A stretch of 27,530 bases of DNA from Pseudomonadota bacterium (GCA_023435335.1 JAEYRU010000221.1:1-27530), one strand, 5' to 3'. Shown: positions 7,040 through 16,118, counted from the stretch's first letter. Program-made: numbers and translations. The notes: generated from the letters alone by a model not told the origin.

Positions 7040-7990
7040 TCAGTATCCCGCGTCGCGGTTCACCAGGTGGATCAGCGGCTCGCCGCGGTCGTGGGCGTCC
7101 ATCTGCGCCAGCATCGGGCCAGCGAGATGCGCGGGGTCGGACGTGGCGGCTGCGTGCGGGGTAACGAACACACTGGGATGCGTCCATAGGGGGCTGAATT
7201 GCGGAAGCGGCTCCTGCTCGAACACGTCAAGACTAGCTTCCTTGAGAGTCCCGTCGTCCAGCGCGCGCAGTATGTCCGCCTCGCGCTGCAGCTTGCCGCG
7301 TCCGGCGTTGATCAGCACCGCGCCGCCGATCGCGTTGTCGCGCCTCAGTGAACGCAGAAGATCGTAGTCCACGATGCCGAGCGTGTCCGGCGTCAGCGGG
7401 AGCAGCACGACCACGATATCCGTCTCCGCCAGGAAGGGTTTCAGCCCGTCGTTGCCGTGCCAGCAGCGCACGCCGGGGACCTCCCGCGGCGTCCGTGTCC
7501 AGCCGTTGACCCGATATCCGAGGCACAGCAGCGCCCGCGCCGCCGCCTGGCCAAGATGGCCCAGCCCCATGATTCCGACCGCGACCTCCTGCGCCGGGGC
7601 CTGCCGCGGCTCGTGCCAGAACTTGCGCGGCTGCTGGGCGCGGTAGAGCGAGCCGTGGCGGTGGTGGTCCAGCACGCGCCAGACGACGTACTCGGTCATG
7701 TATTGAGTGAGGTTGTCGGCCACCACGCGCACGATTGGCACGTCGGGCAGTCCGGGATCCGCGAAGAGGTGATCTACGCCCGCTCCCACAGAGAAGATCG
7801 CCTTTAGGTTGGGCAGGGCAGAAAGGACGTTCGGCCTCTGCTTCCACACCACGGCGTAGGTGATCGAGGGGTCGGCGGGCCCGTTCGGTTCGAGTGTCAC
7901 CTCGCGCTCGGCGCCGAGCAGTTCCTGCCAGCGGCGCGGGTTGAGCCCGGTGACGGAAAGCAGAATGCGGCCCTTGCGCGTCGGAGGCAT
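7040..7990 (-). CDS. ghrA: Glyoxylate/hydroxypyruvate reductase A-like 2-hydroxyacid dehydrogenase
   Basis: A 316-residue D-isomer specific 2-hydroxyacid dehydrogenase, by overall sequence of the GhrA type, which reduces glyoxylate and hydroxypyruvate with NADPH in the cytoplasm. The nucleotide-binding GLGHLG is at 142-147, followed by a positively charged TRTPRE stretch (165-170) consistent with NADPH preference. The catalytic triad is Arg231 (NAGRG), Glu260 (FEQEPL) and His279 (TPHAAA). The ATG at 7990 lies only 18 bases after the yejF stop and has AGGAA about 8 nt upstream, so it appears to be co-transcribed with the yej transporter. No metabolic link to peptide uptake is obvious. The exact substrate is inferred from similarity only. 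Confidence 0.9.
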   Translation of the reverse strand: MPPTRKGRILLSVTGLNPRRWQELLGAEREVTLEPNGPADPSITYAVVWKQRPNVLSALPNLKAIFSVGAGVDHLFADPGLPDVPIVRVVADNLTQYMTEYVVWRVLDHHRHGSLYRAQQPRKFWHEPRQAPAQEVAVGIMGLGHLGQAAARALLCLGYRVNGWTRTPREVPGVRCWHGNDGLKPFLAETDIVVVLLPLTPDTLGIVDYDLLRSLRRDNAIGGAVLINAGRGKLQREADILRALDDGTLKEASLDVFEQEPLPQFSPLWTHPSVFVTPHAAATSDPAHLAGPMLAQMDAHDRGEPLIHLVNRDAGY

Positions 7991-8008
7991 GACGGACTTC
8001 CTGAACTT

Positions 8009-9640
8009 CTACTGGCTGACAATGCCTTCCGGAGCAGTCGAGATGTCGAAGGCAGCTGCGATGAGGGCCTTGGTATAGTCGCTCTGGGGGCGCGTGAAGA
8101 TTTGCTCTGCCGTGCCCGCCTCGACCACCTTGCCGTTACGCATGACGATGACGTTGTTGGCGAGAGCCCGCACGACCTTGAGGTCGTGACTTATGAACAG
8201 ATAGGCGAGGTTGTGGCGCTTCTGCAGGTCGCGCAGGAGATCCACGACCTGCGCCTGCACGCTCATGTCGAGTGCCGAGGTTGGCTCATCGAGCATTACG
8301 AAGCGCGGGTTCAGAACCATGGCCCGAGCGATCGCGATGCGCTGGCGCTGGCCGCCCGAGAATTCGTGCGGATAGCGATTACGTGTTGCGGGATCGAGCC
8401 CGACTTCCTCCATCGCGCCGACTACGCGGGCATCCCGCTCGTCGCTGGACAGCTTCGGTTCGTGGATGCGCAGACCCTCTTCGATAATCTCCGTCACCGA
8501 CATGCGTGGGCTGAGCGAGCCGAATGGATCCTGGAATACGATCTGGATCTCCCTGCGCAGCGGCCGCATGCCCTTGAAGGAGAGGTTCGATATCTTGCGG
8601 CCGCGGAAGTCGATCATCCCCTGCGAGGCGATCATGCGCGTCAGCGCCAGACCGAGCGTGGTCTTGCCCGAGCCGGATTCGCCGACCACGCCCAGCGTCT
8701 CGCCGGCGCGCACATCGACATCGACCCCGTCAACCGCCTTCACATGACCGACCGTACGGCGCATCAGCCCCTGCTTTATGGGGAACCAGATGCGGACGTT
8801 CTCGCCCTTCATCACGGTTTCGGCCGCCGGATCAGCGGCGGGCGGGCTGCCCTTCGGCTCGGCCGCGAGCAGATGCCTGGTGTAGGCATGCTGCGGATTG
8901 GCGAATATCTCGGCCGTCGGCCCACTCTCGACGATCTTGCCCTTGGTCATGACGCAAACGCGGTCGGCGATGCGTCGCACGATCCCGAGATCGTGCGTTA
9001 TGAAGAGCATGGACATGCCCTTGCTCGCCTTCAGCCGTGCCAGCAGTTCGAGGATCTGGGCCTGCACGGTCACGTCCAGCGCCGTGGTCGGCTCGTCGGC
9101 GATCAGCAGTTCGGGTTCGTTGGCGAGAGCCATGGCGATCATGACGCGTTGGCGCTGGCCGCCGGAAAGCTGGTGCGGGTAAGCTCCGAGACGCTTCTCC
9201 GGTTCGCGGATGCCGACCTCGTTGAGCAGTTCCAGGATACGGGCCCGCGCCTGCGCAGCGCCCATGCCCTGATGCAGCGACAGCACCTCGCCCACCTGCT
9301 GCTCGATCGTGTGCAGGGGATTCAGGGAGGTCATCGGCTCCTGGAAGATCATGGTGATCTTGTTGCCGCGGACGCGCCGCAGCGCCTTTTCGTCCTTGGC
9401 GAGCAGGTCCTCCCCATGGAAGAGGACTTCGCCGGAGGGATGGCTCGCCGCAGGGTAGGGGAGCAGCTTCAGAACGGAAAGCGCCGAGACCGACTTGCCT
9501 GAGCCGGATTCGCCTACCAGCGCCACCGTCTCCCGCTGTGCGATGTCGAAGGACACGCGGTCGACAGCGAGGCTCTCCCGCCCCCCTTGCGTGAAGGCCA
9601 CCGAGAGATCGCGGACGGACAGGAGGGGCGAGGCGCTCAT
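8009..9640 (-). CDS. yejF: YejF peptide ABC transporter, double ATP-binding subunit
   Basis: A 543-residue protein with two complete oligopeptide-type ATPase domains fused in one chain, as in E. coli YejF. Domain 1 has Walker A GESGSGKS (43-50), Q-loop Q100, signature LSGGQ (158-162), Walker B LLIADEP and the switch His at 216. Domain 2 has Walker A GESGSGKT (320-327), Q370, FSGGQ (427-431), VMLDEP and His at 485. It energises import through YejB and YejE. The ATG at 9640 overlaps the yejE stop by four bases (ATGA). An open frame runs far upstream of this ATG, but that part is a shadow of yejE. Confidence 0.96.
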   Translation of the reverse strand: MSASPLLSVRDLSVAFTQGGRESLAVDRVSFDIAQRETVALVGESGSGKSVSALSVLKLLPYPAASHPSGEVLFHGEDLLAKDEKALRRVRGNKITMIFQEPMTSLNPLHTIEQQVGEVLSLHQGMGAAQARARILELLNEVGIREPEKRLGAYPHQLSGGQRQRVMIAMALANEPELLIADEPTTALDVTVQAQILELLARLKASKGMSMLFITHDLGIVRRIADRVCVMTKGKIVESGPTAEIFANPQHAYTRHLLAAEPKGSPPAADPAAETVMKGENVRIWFPIKQGLMRRTVGHVKAVDGVDVDVRAGETLGVVGESGSGKTTLGLALTRMIASQGMIDFRGRKISNLSFKGMRPLRREIQIVFQDPFGSLSPRMSVTEIIEEGLRIHEPKLSSDERDARVVGAMEEVGLDPATRNRYPHEFSGGQRQRIAIARAMVLNPRFVMLDEPTSALDMSVQAQVVDLLRDLQKRHNLAYLFISHDLKVVRALANNVIVMRNGKVVEAGTAEQIFTRPQSDYTKALIAAAFDISTAPEGIVSQ

Positions 9641-10788
9641 CTGAACGTCTTCCGCGGATCGAAGGCGTCGCGCGTCGCCTCCCCGATGAAGATCAGCAGC
9701 GACAACATGATGGAGAGCGTCAGGAAGCCTGAAATGCCCAGCCATGGCGCGTTGAGATTGCGCTGGCCCTGCCGGAGCAACTCCCCGAGCGACGCGGAAC
9801 CCGGAGGCAGGCCGAAGCCAAGGAAGTCGAGTGAGGTCAGCGTCGTGATTGAGCCGTTGAGGATGAACGGCAGGAAAGTCAGCGTCGCTACCATTGCGTT
9901 GGGGAGCAGATGCCGGAACATGATCGTGAGATTGCGTACGCCGAGCGCGCGCGCCGCGTTCACATATTCGAAGTTGCGCGCCCGCAGGAATTCGGCCCGC
10001 ACCACGCCCACGAAAGCGACCCAGGAGAAGAGCAGCATGATTCCGAGCAGGATGAAGAAGCCCGGCGGGAGCACCGCCGCGATGATCAGGATCAGGTAGA
10101 GCACGGGGATGGACGACCATATCTCGATGATGCGCTGAAAGATCAGGTCGACCCAGCCGCCGAAATAGCCCTGGACCGCTCCTGCCGAAACGCCGATGAC
10201 GGCCGAGGCCGCCGTCAGGATCAGTCCGAACAGTACGGAAATGCGGAAACCGTAGATGACGCGCGCAAGCACGTCGCGCGCCTGGTCGTCGGTGCCGAGC
10301 CAGTTCCAGTTGCCGATCGTGCAGTTGGGGTCGTCCACGCCCTGCAGGTAGCGGGCGCAGCGTGTTTCCTTGTCGTAAAGCCAGGAGGGCTTGGCGGGGG
10401 CCGCCTCCGGAATCTCGTTGTTGACGGTGCGATAGGAGTAACGGATCGGAGGCCAGATCATCCATCCGTTCGCCTCGATCTCCTCCCGGATCACCGGATC
10501 GCGATAGTCTGTCACGGCCAGGAAGCCGCCGAACTTCTCCTCCGGATAGTGGACCAGCACCGGAACCAGGATCTCGCCCTTATAGGAGGCGAGGATCGGC
10601 CGGTCGTTGGCGAGGAATTCCGAGAACAGCGACAGGACGAACAGGACGAGGAAGATCCAGAGCGACCAGTAACCGCGCCGGTTCGCCTTGAAGTTCTGCC
10701 AGCGCCGCTGGTTCAGCGGCGACAGCCAGGGGCGCGCAACCCGCTCGCGCACCTTTTCGACTTCCGCCTTGGCCTGGATGTCCGACAT
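9637..10788 (-). CDS. yejE: YejE peptide ABC transporter permease
   Basis: A 383-residue inner-membrane permease of the oligopeptide (DppC/OppC) class. The N-terminal cytoplasmic part ends in LSPLNQRRWQNFKANRRGYWS, typical of YejE, then a membrane segment (about 40-58), a periplasmic stretch to about residue 170, and five more segments. The permease EAA loop is visible as EFLRARNFEYVNAARALGV, followed by FRHLLPNA. Its start shares one base with the stop of yejB (TGATG), and its stop overlaps yejF, so the three genes are tightly coupled. It forms the channel with YejB. Confidence 0.96.
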   Translation of the reverse strand: MSDIQAKAEVEKVRERVARPWLSPLNQRRWQNFKANRRGYWSLWIFLVLFVLSLFSEFLANDRPILASYKGEILVPVLVHYPEEKFGGFLAVTDYRDPVIREEIEANGWMIWPPIRYSYRTVNNEIPEAAPAKPSWLYDKETRCARYLQGVDDPNCTIGNWNWLGTDDQARDVLARVIYGFRISVLFGLILTAASAVIGVSAGAVQGYFGGWVDLIFQRIIEIWSSIPVLYLILIIAAVLPPGFFILLGIMLLFSWVAFVGVVRAEFLRARNFEYVNAARALGVRNLTIMFRHLLPNAMVATLTFLPFILNGSITTLTSLDFLGFGLPPGSASLGELLRQGQRNLNAPWLGISGFLTLSIMLSLLIFIGEATRDAFDPRKTFR

Positions 10789-11891
10789 CAGACGTCCCGC
10801 CTGTCGAAGTCGATGCGCGGATCGATCCAGGTGTAGATCAGATCCGACATGAGGCTGACGAAGAGTCCCAGCAGCGAGAAGATGTAAAGCGTGGCGAAGA
10901 CGACCGCGTAGTCCCGGTCCAGTACCGAGCGAAAGCCAAGCAGGCCGAGCCCGTCGAGGGAGAAGATATTCTCGATCAGGAGCGACCCGGTGAAGAAGGC
11001 CGATATGAACGCGCCCGGGAAGCCGGCAACGATGATCAGCATCGCATTACGGAAGATGTGGCCGTAGAGCACCTGCCGTTCCGACAAGCCCTTGGCCCGA
11101 GCCGTCACCACGTATTGTTTGCGGATCTCCTCAAGGAAGGAGTTCTTCGTGAGAAGCGTGGTCGTGGCGAAGGCCGACAGCACCATGGCCGTGAGCGGCA
11201 GCGTGAGGTGCCAGAAGTAATCCACGATGCGTTCCGGCCACGACATGCTCCACCAGTTCTCCGATGTCAGCCCCCGCAGCGGGAACCAGTCGAAGAAGGA
11301 GCCGCCGGCGAACAGCACCATCAGCATGATGGCGAACAGGAAACCGGGGATGGCGTAGCCGACGATGACGATCCCGCTGGTCCAGATGTCGAATGCCGAC
11401 CCGTCCTTCACCGCCTTGCGGATGCCGAGCGGGATGGAGATCAGGTAGGAGATCAGCGTGATCCAGAGCCCGAGCGAGATGGACACCGGCATCTTCTCCA
11501 GGATCAGATCGATGACGCTGATATCGCGGAAATAGCTCTCACCGAAATCGAAGCGGAGATAGTCCCACAGCATGCCGAAGAAGCGCTCGACCGGCGGCTT
11601 GTCGAAGCCGAACTGCTTTTCGAGCTGCGCGATGAAAGCCGGATCGAGCCCTTGCGCGCCGCGATAGCGCGACTCCGCGCCGGAACCCGCCGCGTCGAAA
11701 CTCTGCATTCCGGAATCGCCGCCTCCGCCGGAAATCCGGTCCAGCGAACCTCCGCCGTCTCCCGAGAGCCGTGCGATAACCTGTTCCACGGGACCGCCGG
11801 GCGCGAACTGGATGACGATGAAGGAGATCGCCATGATCCCGAACAGCGTCGGAACCATCAGTAGCAGGCGGCGGATGATATAGGCGGCCAT
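10788..11891 (-). CDS. yejB: YejB peptide ABC transporter permease
   Basis: A 367-residue permease of the DppB/OppB class. It starts MAAYIIRRLLLMVPTLFGI, and between the first segment and the main membrane part has the Gly/Ser-rich periplasmic insertion (about residues 44-80) also found in E. coli YejB. The segment LDPAFIAQLEKQFGFDKP, the RFDFGESYFR motif and the EAA loop (KNSFLEEIRKQYVVTARAKG) identify the family well. The start lies 42 bases after the stop of the second binding protein. With YejE it makes the channel of an importer that in E. coli takes up microcin C and in Brucella and Sinorhizobium affects sensitivity to antimicrobial peptides. Confidence 0.96.
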   Translation of the reverse strand: MAAYIIRRLLLMVPTLFGIMAISFIVIQFAPGGPVEQVIARLSGDGGGSLDRISGGGGDSGMQSFDAAGSGAESRYRGAQGLDPAFIAQLEKQFGFDKPPVERFFGMLWDYLRFDFGESYFRDISVIDLILEKMPVSISLGLWITLISYLISIPLGIRKAVKDGSAFDIWTSGIVIVGYAIPGFLFAIMLMVLFAGGSFFDWFPLRGLTSENWWSMSWPERIVDYFWHLTLPLTAMVLSAFATTTLLTKNSFLEEIRKQYVVTARAKGLSERQVLYGHIFRNAMLIIVAGFPGAFISAFFTGSLLIENIFSLDGLGLLGFRSVLDRDYAVVFATLYIFSLLGLFVSLMSDLIYTWIDPRIDFDRRDV

Positions 11892-11933
11892 CAGGCGTCA
11901 CCCGCAGCCAGCCTGCGATCGGCCCGAGATTCC

Positions 11934-13874
11934 TTATGCCTTGCCAATGGCCCTCGCCTTTTCCTCGTCGATCCACCACAGCGACTCGACCGGGAACCCG
12001 TAGTCGGGCTTCGGTTCCTTGAAGCCGAACATGTCCCAGTACGCTGCCCGGTGATTCGCCGCGAACCAATTTGGAATCCAGTCGCGTCGGGCGCGCAAGA
12101 CCCGGTCGAGCGCGCGCAGCGCTACAACCAGCTCCTCCCGGCTGTCGGCCTTGCCGGCGATGTCGATCAGTGCGTCCACTGCAGGGCTCTGCGTACCAGG
12201 ATAGTTGCGCGAACTGCCCGCCTTGGCGGCCAGCGAGTGGAAGGTATCGACGAGCTGGTCGCGTGTCGGGGTGCCCGTGAACGACTGCGCCATGGAGATC
12301 ATGTCGTAGTCGAAGTCCACCTGCCTGGCCTGGTATTGCGCCGAATCCACCTGCCGGATGCTGGCATCGATGCCGACGGCGCGCAGGTTCTCCACGAACG
12401 GCGAGAGGATCCTCACGAAGACCTCGTCCTGGACGAGCATTTCCAGCGTGAAGCGCCGGCCGGCTGTGTCGACGAAGAACTGCGGGTCCGGAGGCTGGTC
12501 GACGATTCCGAGGAATGCGAGGAAACGGCTCCACCAGCTCGGTTGCGGAGGCTTGCGCCATCCCGCTTCCATCATGAGGTCGCGCGCCCGCTGGAACATG
12601 GCGCGGTCGCGCCCCGAGCCGTTCGACGCCGGCTGCAGAACGGCCTCGCCGAACGCGGCCTCGGGTATCTGGTTTCGCAGCGGCTCCAGCAGCGCCAGTT
12701 CCTCAGGCGAGGGCGGGCCTTCAGCCTTGAATTCCGACTTCTCGAAGGTCGAGTGCGCCCGCTCATAGGCCCCGTAGAACAGGTTGGCGTTCGTCCATTC
12801 GAAGTCGAAGCAATTGGCGATCGCTTCGCGCACCCGCGGGTCGCGGAAGCGTTCGCGCCGCTGGTTCAGCGCCCAGGCCTGCATGGAGGGGCGCAACTCG
12901 CCCGGGAACTCGCGCCTCACCACCCTGCCGTCCTTGATGGCGGGGAAGTCGTACTCCGTCGCCCAGACGCGCGAGGTGAATTCCTGGCGGAAGAGGATGT
13001 CGCCCTTCTTGAAGGCTTCGAAACCCGCCTGCCTCTCTCTGAAGAACTCGATGCGTATGCGGTCGAAATGATTGAGCCCGCGATTGACCGCCAGATCGCG
13101 GCCCCAGTAGTCGGGGACCTTGTCATATTCGATGAATGCTCCCGCCGAGAACCTGCCGACGCGGTAGGGCCCGCATCCGAGCGGCGCCCTGACTTGTGAG
13201 CCGTCGAACGGATGTTCGCTGAACCATGCCTCCGACAGGACGGGGTATGTTGCGATGGCAAAGATCGTCTGCGGCGATTGATCGCCGTTGAAGCTGACCC
13301 GGAAATCGAGGTCGTTCTCGGCCACCGCCTCCACCATGTCGGACAGCGGGAGCGCGAGGCTCGGGTGCCCCCTTTCCTTGAGGATGTTGAAGGTGAAGGC
13401 GGCATCCCCGGCGGTCACGGCGCTGCCATCATGGAACCTCGCCTGCGGCCGCAGTCGGAAAACGAAGCTGTTCCAGTCGTCCGCTATCGTCACGGACTCG
13501 GCCAGCAGCCCGTAGAAGGAGTCCGGCTCGTCAAGCGAGCCCGTCATAAGGGTGTCGTGGCACATCCCCATGCGCGGCGGGGCGTCTCCGCGCGGAACGA
13601 ACGTATTGAGCGTATTGAATGTCAGCGGCGACTGGTTGAGCGCCCAGTTCGGGGGCGAGAAGACGAACGTGCCGCCCTGTGGCGCGTCGGGGTTGGCGTA
13701 GTCGAAATGCGTGAAGTCCGCCGGATACTTCAGATCGCCGAAGGTCGAGATTCCGTAGAGCGGCGTGGCGGTGGCCAACGCCGCGAACACTCGCGCCGGG
13801 AGCATCGGGGCCGCGAGCGCGGCCGCGCCGAGTTTCAGGAAATCACGTCGCGCAAGCAGGGGCTCGCGCGTCAA
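11934..13874 (-). CDS. yejA1: YejA-type peptide-binding protein with Tat signal
   Basis: A 646-residue SBP_bac_5 family periplasmic binding protein for oligopeptide ABC import. The leader LLARRDFLKLGAAALAAPMLPARVFA (about residues 6-31) carries a textbook twin-arginine motif (ARRDFLK) and an AFA-like cleavage site, so it is probably exported folded. The start is TTG at 13874: it has GGAGGT five to six nt upstream, overlaps the previous stop as TTGA, and no ATG gives the full leader. DYWGRDL, the REFPG stretch and the C-terminal WWIDEEKA match its neighbour upstream, of which it is a diverged paralogue. An insert around residues 438-464 (PSWWSRFLAFLGIV and flanks) is shared by both. Gene number suffix is arbitrary. 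Confidence 0.93.
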   Translation of the reverse strand: MTREPLLARRDFLKLGAAALAAPMLPARVFAALATATPLYGISTFGDLKYPADFTHFDYANPDAPQGGTFVFSPPNWALNQSPLTFNTLNTFVPRGDAPPRMGMCHDTLMTGSLDEPDSFYGLLAESVTIADDWNSFVFRLRPQARFHDGSAVTAGDAAFTFNILKERGHPSLALPLSDMVEAVAENDLDFRVSFNGDQSPQTIFAIATYPVLSEAWFSEHPFDGSQVRAPLGCGPYRVGRFSAGAFIEYDKVPDYWGRDLAVNRGLNHFDRIRIEFFRERQAGFEAFKKGDILFRQEFTSRVWATEYDFPAIKDGRVVRREFPGELRPSMQAWALNQRRERFRDPRVREAIANCFDFEWTNANLFYGAYERAHSTFEKSEFKAEGPPSPEELALLEPLRNQIPEAAFGEAVLQPASNGSGRDRAMFQRARDLMMEAGWRKPPQPSWWSRFLAFLGIVDQPPDPQFFVDTAGRRFTLEMLVQDEVFVRILSPFVENLRAVGIDASIRQVDSAQYQARQVDFDYDMISMAQSFTGTPTRDQLVDTFHSLAAKAGSSRNYPGTQSPAVDALIDIAGKADSREELVVALRALDRVLRARRDWIPNWFAANHRAAYWDMFGFKEPKPDYGFPVESLWWIDEEKARAIGKA

Positions 13875-15961
13875 TTCGACCTCCCGTACTTCCGCTGCAG
13901 GGCGGCCTCCTTCTCCTGGTCGATCCACCAGGATTCGGGATCGACTCCCTGATAGCGAGGCTGGCTCTCTGGAATGCCGAACTTGTTCCAGAAGGCGAGC
14001 CAGGTAACGGCGCGATGGTACTGCGGCACCATCACGTAGTTCCACAGCAGCACCCTGTCGAGCGCCCGGGTGGCGGCCACCAGGTCCTCGCGGTCGGAAG
14101 CGAAGATCACCTTGTCGATCAGGGCGTCGATGACCGGATCCTTGATGCCGGCGATGTTGCGCGAGCCGGGCGTATCGGCCGCGCGCGACCCCCAGAATTC
14201 CCGCTGTTCGTTGCCGGGCGAGAGTGTTTGCGCGAATATCCCGGTGACGCCGTCGAAGTCGAAGCCGTTGACGCGGTTCACATACTGCGACGGATCCACC
14301 ATGCGCAGCGTGGCGTCGACGCCGATCTTGCGCAGCGAGGCGATGTAGCCGCCCATGATGATTTCGTCGGTCGGCCCGCGGCCGAGAAATTCTATGCGGA
14401 AGGGATTGCCGTCCGCGTCTACCATGATCGAGGGGTCGGGCAGGGTCACCAGCCCGAATAAGCCCAGGATGCGCTGCCACAGGGAGGGCGGCGCGGGACG
14501 CGACCAGCCCGCCTCCTCGAACAGCCTGACTGCCTCACGCAGGTAGTTGCGTTCGGAATCCGGCTGGTCGTAGACCGGGAGCCTGTATTCCTCGCTGAAA
14601 ACTTCCGGCGGCAGGCGGTCTCGGAACTCCTCCAGTATTTCCAGCTCGCGGCCCTCCGGCAGGCCCGTCGCTGCAAGCTCGGACCCGTGGAAGAAGCTGG
14701 ACGTGCGCGTGTTCTGGCCGAAGAACTGGGTCCGGTTCATGTCCTCGAAATTGTAGGCGATGGTGAGCGCCTGGCGCACCCGCCGATCCTGGAAGCGCGG
14801 CTTGCGCATATTGAAGACGTAGGCCTGCATCCGCTGCACCCCGCCATCGGGGAACTCGCGCTTGATGACGTCGCCTGCCTCGAACGCAGGGAAGTTGTAG
14901 CCGGTCATCCAGCGGCGCGAGCTGTTCTCGGCCTGGATGTCCTCCAGTCCGCCCTTGATGAAGGCCTGCCAGGCGGCGTTGTCGTCCTGGATGTAGGTAT
15001 AGCGGCGCCGGTCGAAATTGTACCGGCCGATGTTGACCGGCAGCTCGGCGCCCCAGTAGTCGGGCACGCGTTCCCACTCGATATCCGCACCGGCGCGGAA
15101 GCGGGCGATACGGTAGGGGCCGCTGCCGAGTGGCGGTTCCAGCGTCGGCTGGCGCACGTCGCGCTTGTTCCCGCGCTGATCGGTCCCCTCCCACCAGTGG
15201 CGGGGCAGCACGGCGAGATCTCCCATGATGTGGGGCAGTTCCCGGTTGCCGGTCTGGTCGAAGCGGAACTCGACCTCTCGCTCCGACAGCGCGACCGCCT
15301 CGGTGACGTTGGCGAAATACTGATTGTAGAGCGGGCTGACCTCCTTCAGCACCTCGAAGGACCAGACCACGTCGTCGGCGGTGATCGGCTCGCCGTCGTG
15401 CCAGCGCGCTGCCGGGTTCAGGCGATAGGTGGCCGACGAGTAGTCGTCCGGGTGCCGGAAGGCCTCGGCAATGAGGGGATGGCTGGTGCTGGCCTGGTCA
15501 AGCGACTGCTGCATCAGGGTTTCCCACAGCAGGCCGCCGAAGCTGCCCAGGCCGGCCGCGGGCGTACCCCGCACGATGAAGGGATTGAAGCTGTCGAAAG
15601 TCCCCGAGACCACGGAGTTCAGGGTCCCGCCCTTCGGCGCCTCGGGATTCACGTAGTGGTATCGCTCGAAGGTTTCGGTCTCCATCTCTTCATCGATCAG
15701 CGAAGAAGAGATCAGCCAGCCTTCGCTGGTGAGCGTCTGCTGGGTCGCCGCGTCTCCCGGCATCTCCCCTGTTGCCGGCGCAGTCGCATCTCCTGTTGCT
15801 TCCGAAGCGGCCGGCACCTGGCCTGGCGCCGCGGGCTCCTGCGTCGCAGGCGTTTCCGTGGGAGCGACTGCTTCTTGCGCAGCCACCGGGAGAGGCGAGA
15901 GACAGATCAGGATCGCGCTGAGACCGGCCGCCAGCGTCGCGTTCTGTATCCGCTCGATCAT
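13871..15961 (-). CDS. yejA2: YejA-type peptide-binding protein with Sec signal
   Basis: A 696-residue SBP_bac_5 periplasmic binding protein and first gene of the yej operon. Residues 1-28 form a Sec signal peptide (hydrophobic core then PVAA, cleavage near AQ), followed by an unusual Pro/Ala/Thr/Glu-rich stretch (about 29-75) with repeated AP and AT pairs that looks like a flexible linker, then the binding domain from about residue 80. Family segments include YVNPEAPKGGTLN, ARWHDGEPITADDVVWSFE, GSGPYRIARF and DYWGAELPVN. The C-terminus WWIDQEKEAALQRKYG overlaps the TTG start of the next gene by four bases. A weak AGGA ribosome site precedes the ATG. The linker distinguishes it from E. coli YejA. 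Confidence 0.94.
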   Translation of the reverse strand: MIERIQNATLAAGLSAILICLSPLPVAAQEAVAPTETPATQEPAAPGQVPAASEATGDATAPATGEMPGDAATQQTLTSEGWLISSSLIDEEMETETFERYHYVNPEAPKGGTLNSVVSGTFDSFNPFIVRGTPAAGLGSFGGLLWETLMQQSLDQASTSHPLIAEAFRHPDDYSSATYRLNPAARWHDGEPITADDVVWSFEVLKEVSPLYNQYFANVTEAVALSEREVEFRFDQTGNRELPHIMGDLAVLPRHWWEGTDQRGNKRDVRQPTLEPPLGSGPYRIARFRAGADIEWERVPDYWGAELPVNIGRYNFDRRRYTYIQDDNAAWQAFIKGGLEDIQAENSSRRWMTGYNFPAFEAGDVIKREFPDGGVQRMQAYVFNMRKPRFQDRRVRQALTIAYNFEDMNRTQFFGQNTRTSSFFHGSELAATGLPEGRELEILEEFRDRLPPEVFSEEYRLPVYDQPDSERNYLREAVRLFEEAGWSRPAPPSLWQRILGLFGLVTLPDPSIMVDADGNPFRIEFLGRGPTDEIIMGGYIASLRKIGVDATLRMVDPSQYVNRVNGFDFDGVTGIFAQTLSPGNEQREFWGSRAADTPGSRNIAGIKDPVIDALIDKVIFASDREDLVAATRALDRVLLWNYVMVPQYHRAVTWLAFWNKFGIPESQPRYQGVDPESWWIDQEKEAALQRKYGRSN

Positions 15962-15993
15962 CTATGTCCTCACATTGTCCCAGCCAGGCGCCT

Positions 15994-16021
15994 AAACTAG
16001 TCCAGCCGGCACCGATTGAAA
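15994..16021 (-). promoter_or_regulatory. Possible promoter of the yej operon
   Basis: On the minus strand TTTCAA (16021-16016) and TAGTTT (15999-15994) are separated by 16 nt, about 33 nt before the first yej gene. Both hexamers are weak. It is the best candidate in the gap after the cycM terminator. Confidence 0.22.
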
Positions 16022-16068
16022 GCTCCCCAACCGAGAAAAACAACGACGATCGCGTCATGGTTCAATGC

Positions 16069-16095
16069 AAAAGGCCCGGCAAAACCGGGCCTTTT
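16069..16095 (-). terminator. Terminator between cycM and the yej operon
   Basis: AAAAGGCCCGG (16069-16079) pairs perfectly with CCGGGCCTTTT (16085-16095) around a five-base loop. On the minus strand it ends the cytochrome gene 24 nt after its stop; the A- and T-ends make it able to work on both strands. Confidence 0.9.
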
Positions 16096-16118
16096 GTGTC
16101 GTGGCGATGACAATCTTG

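Noticed and set aside
8102..9502. 466-codon plus-strand frame opposite yejF
   Set aside because: Antisense shadow of the two ATPase domains; no domain and no ribosome binding site.
14687..16000. 437-codon plus-strand frame opposite the first yejA
   Set aside because: Antisense shadow caused by third-position GC; no domain.
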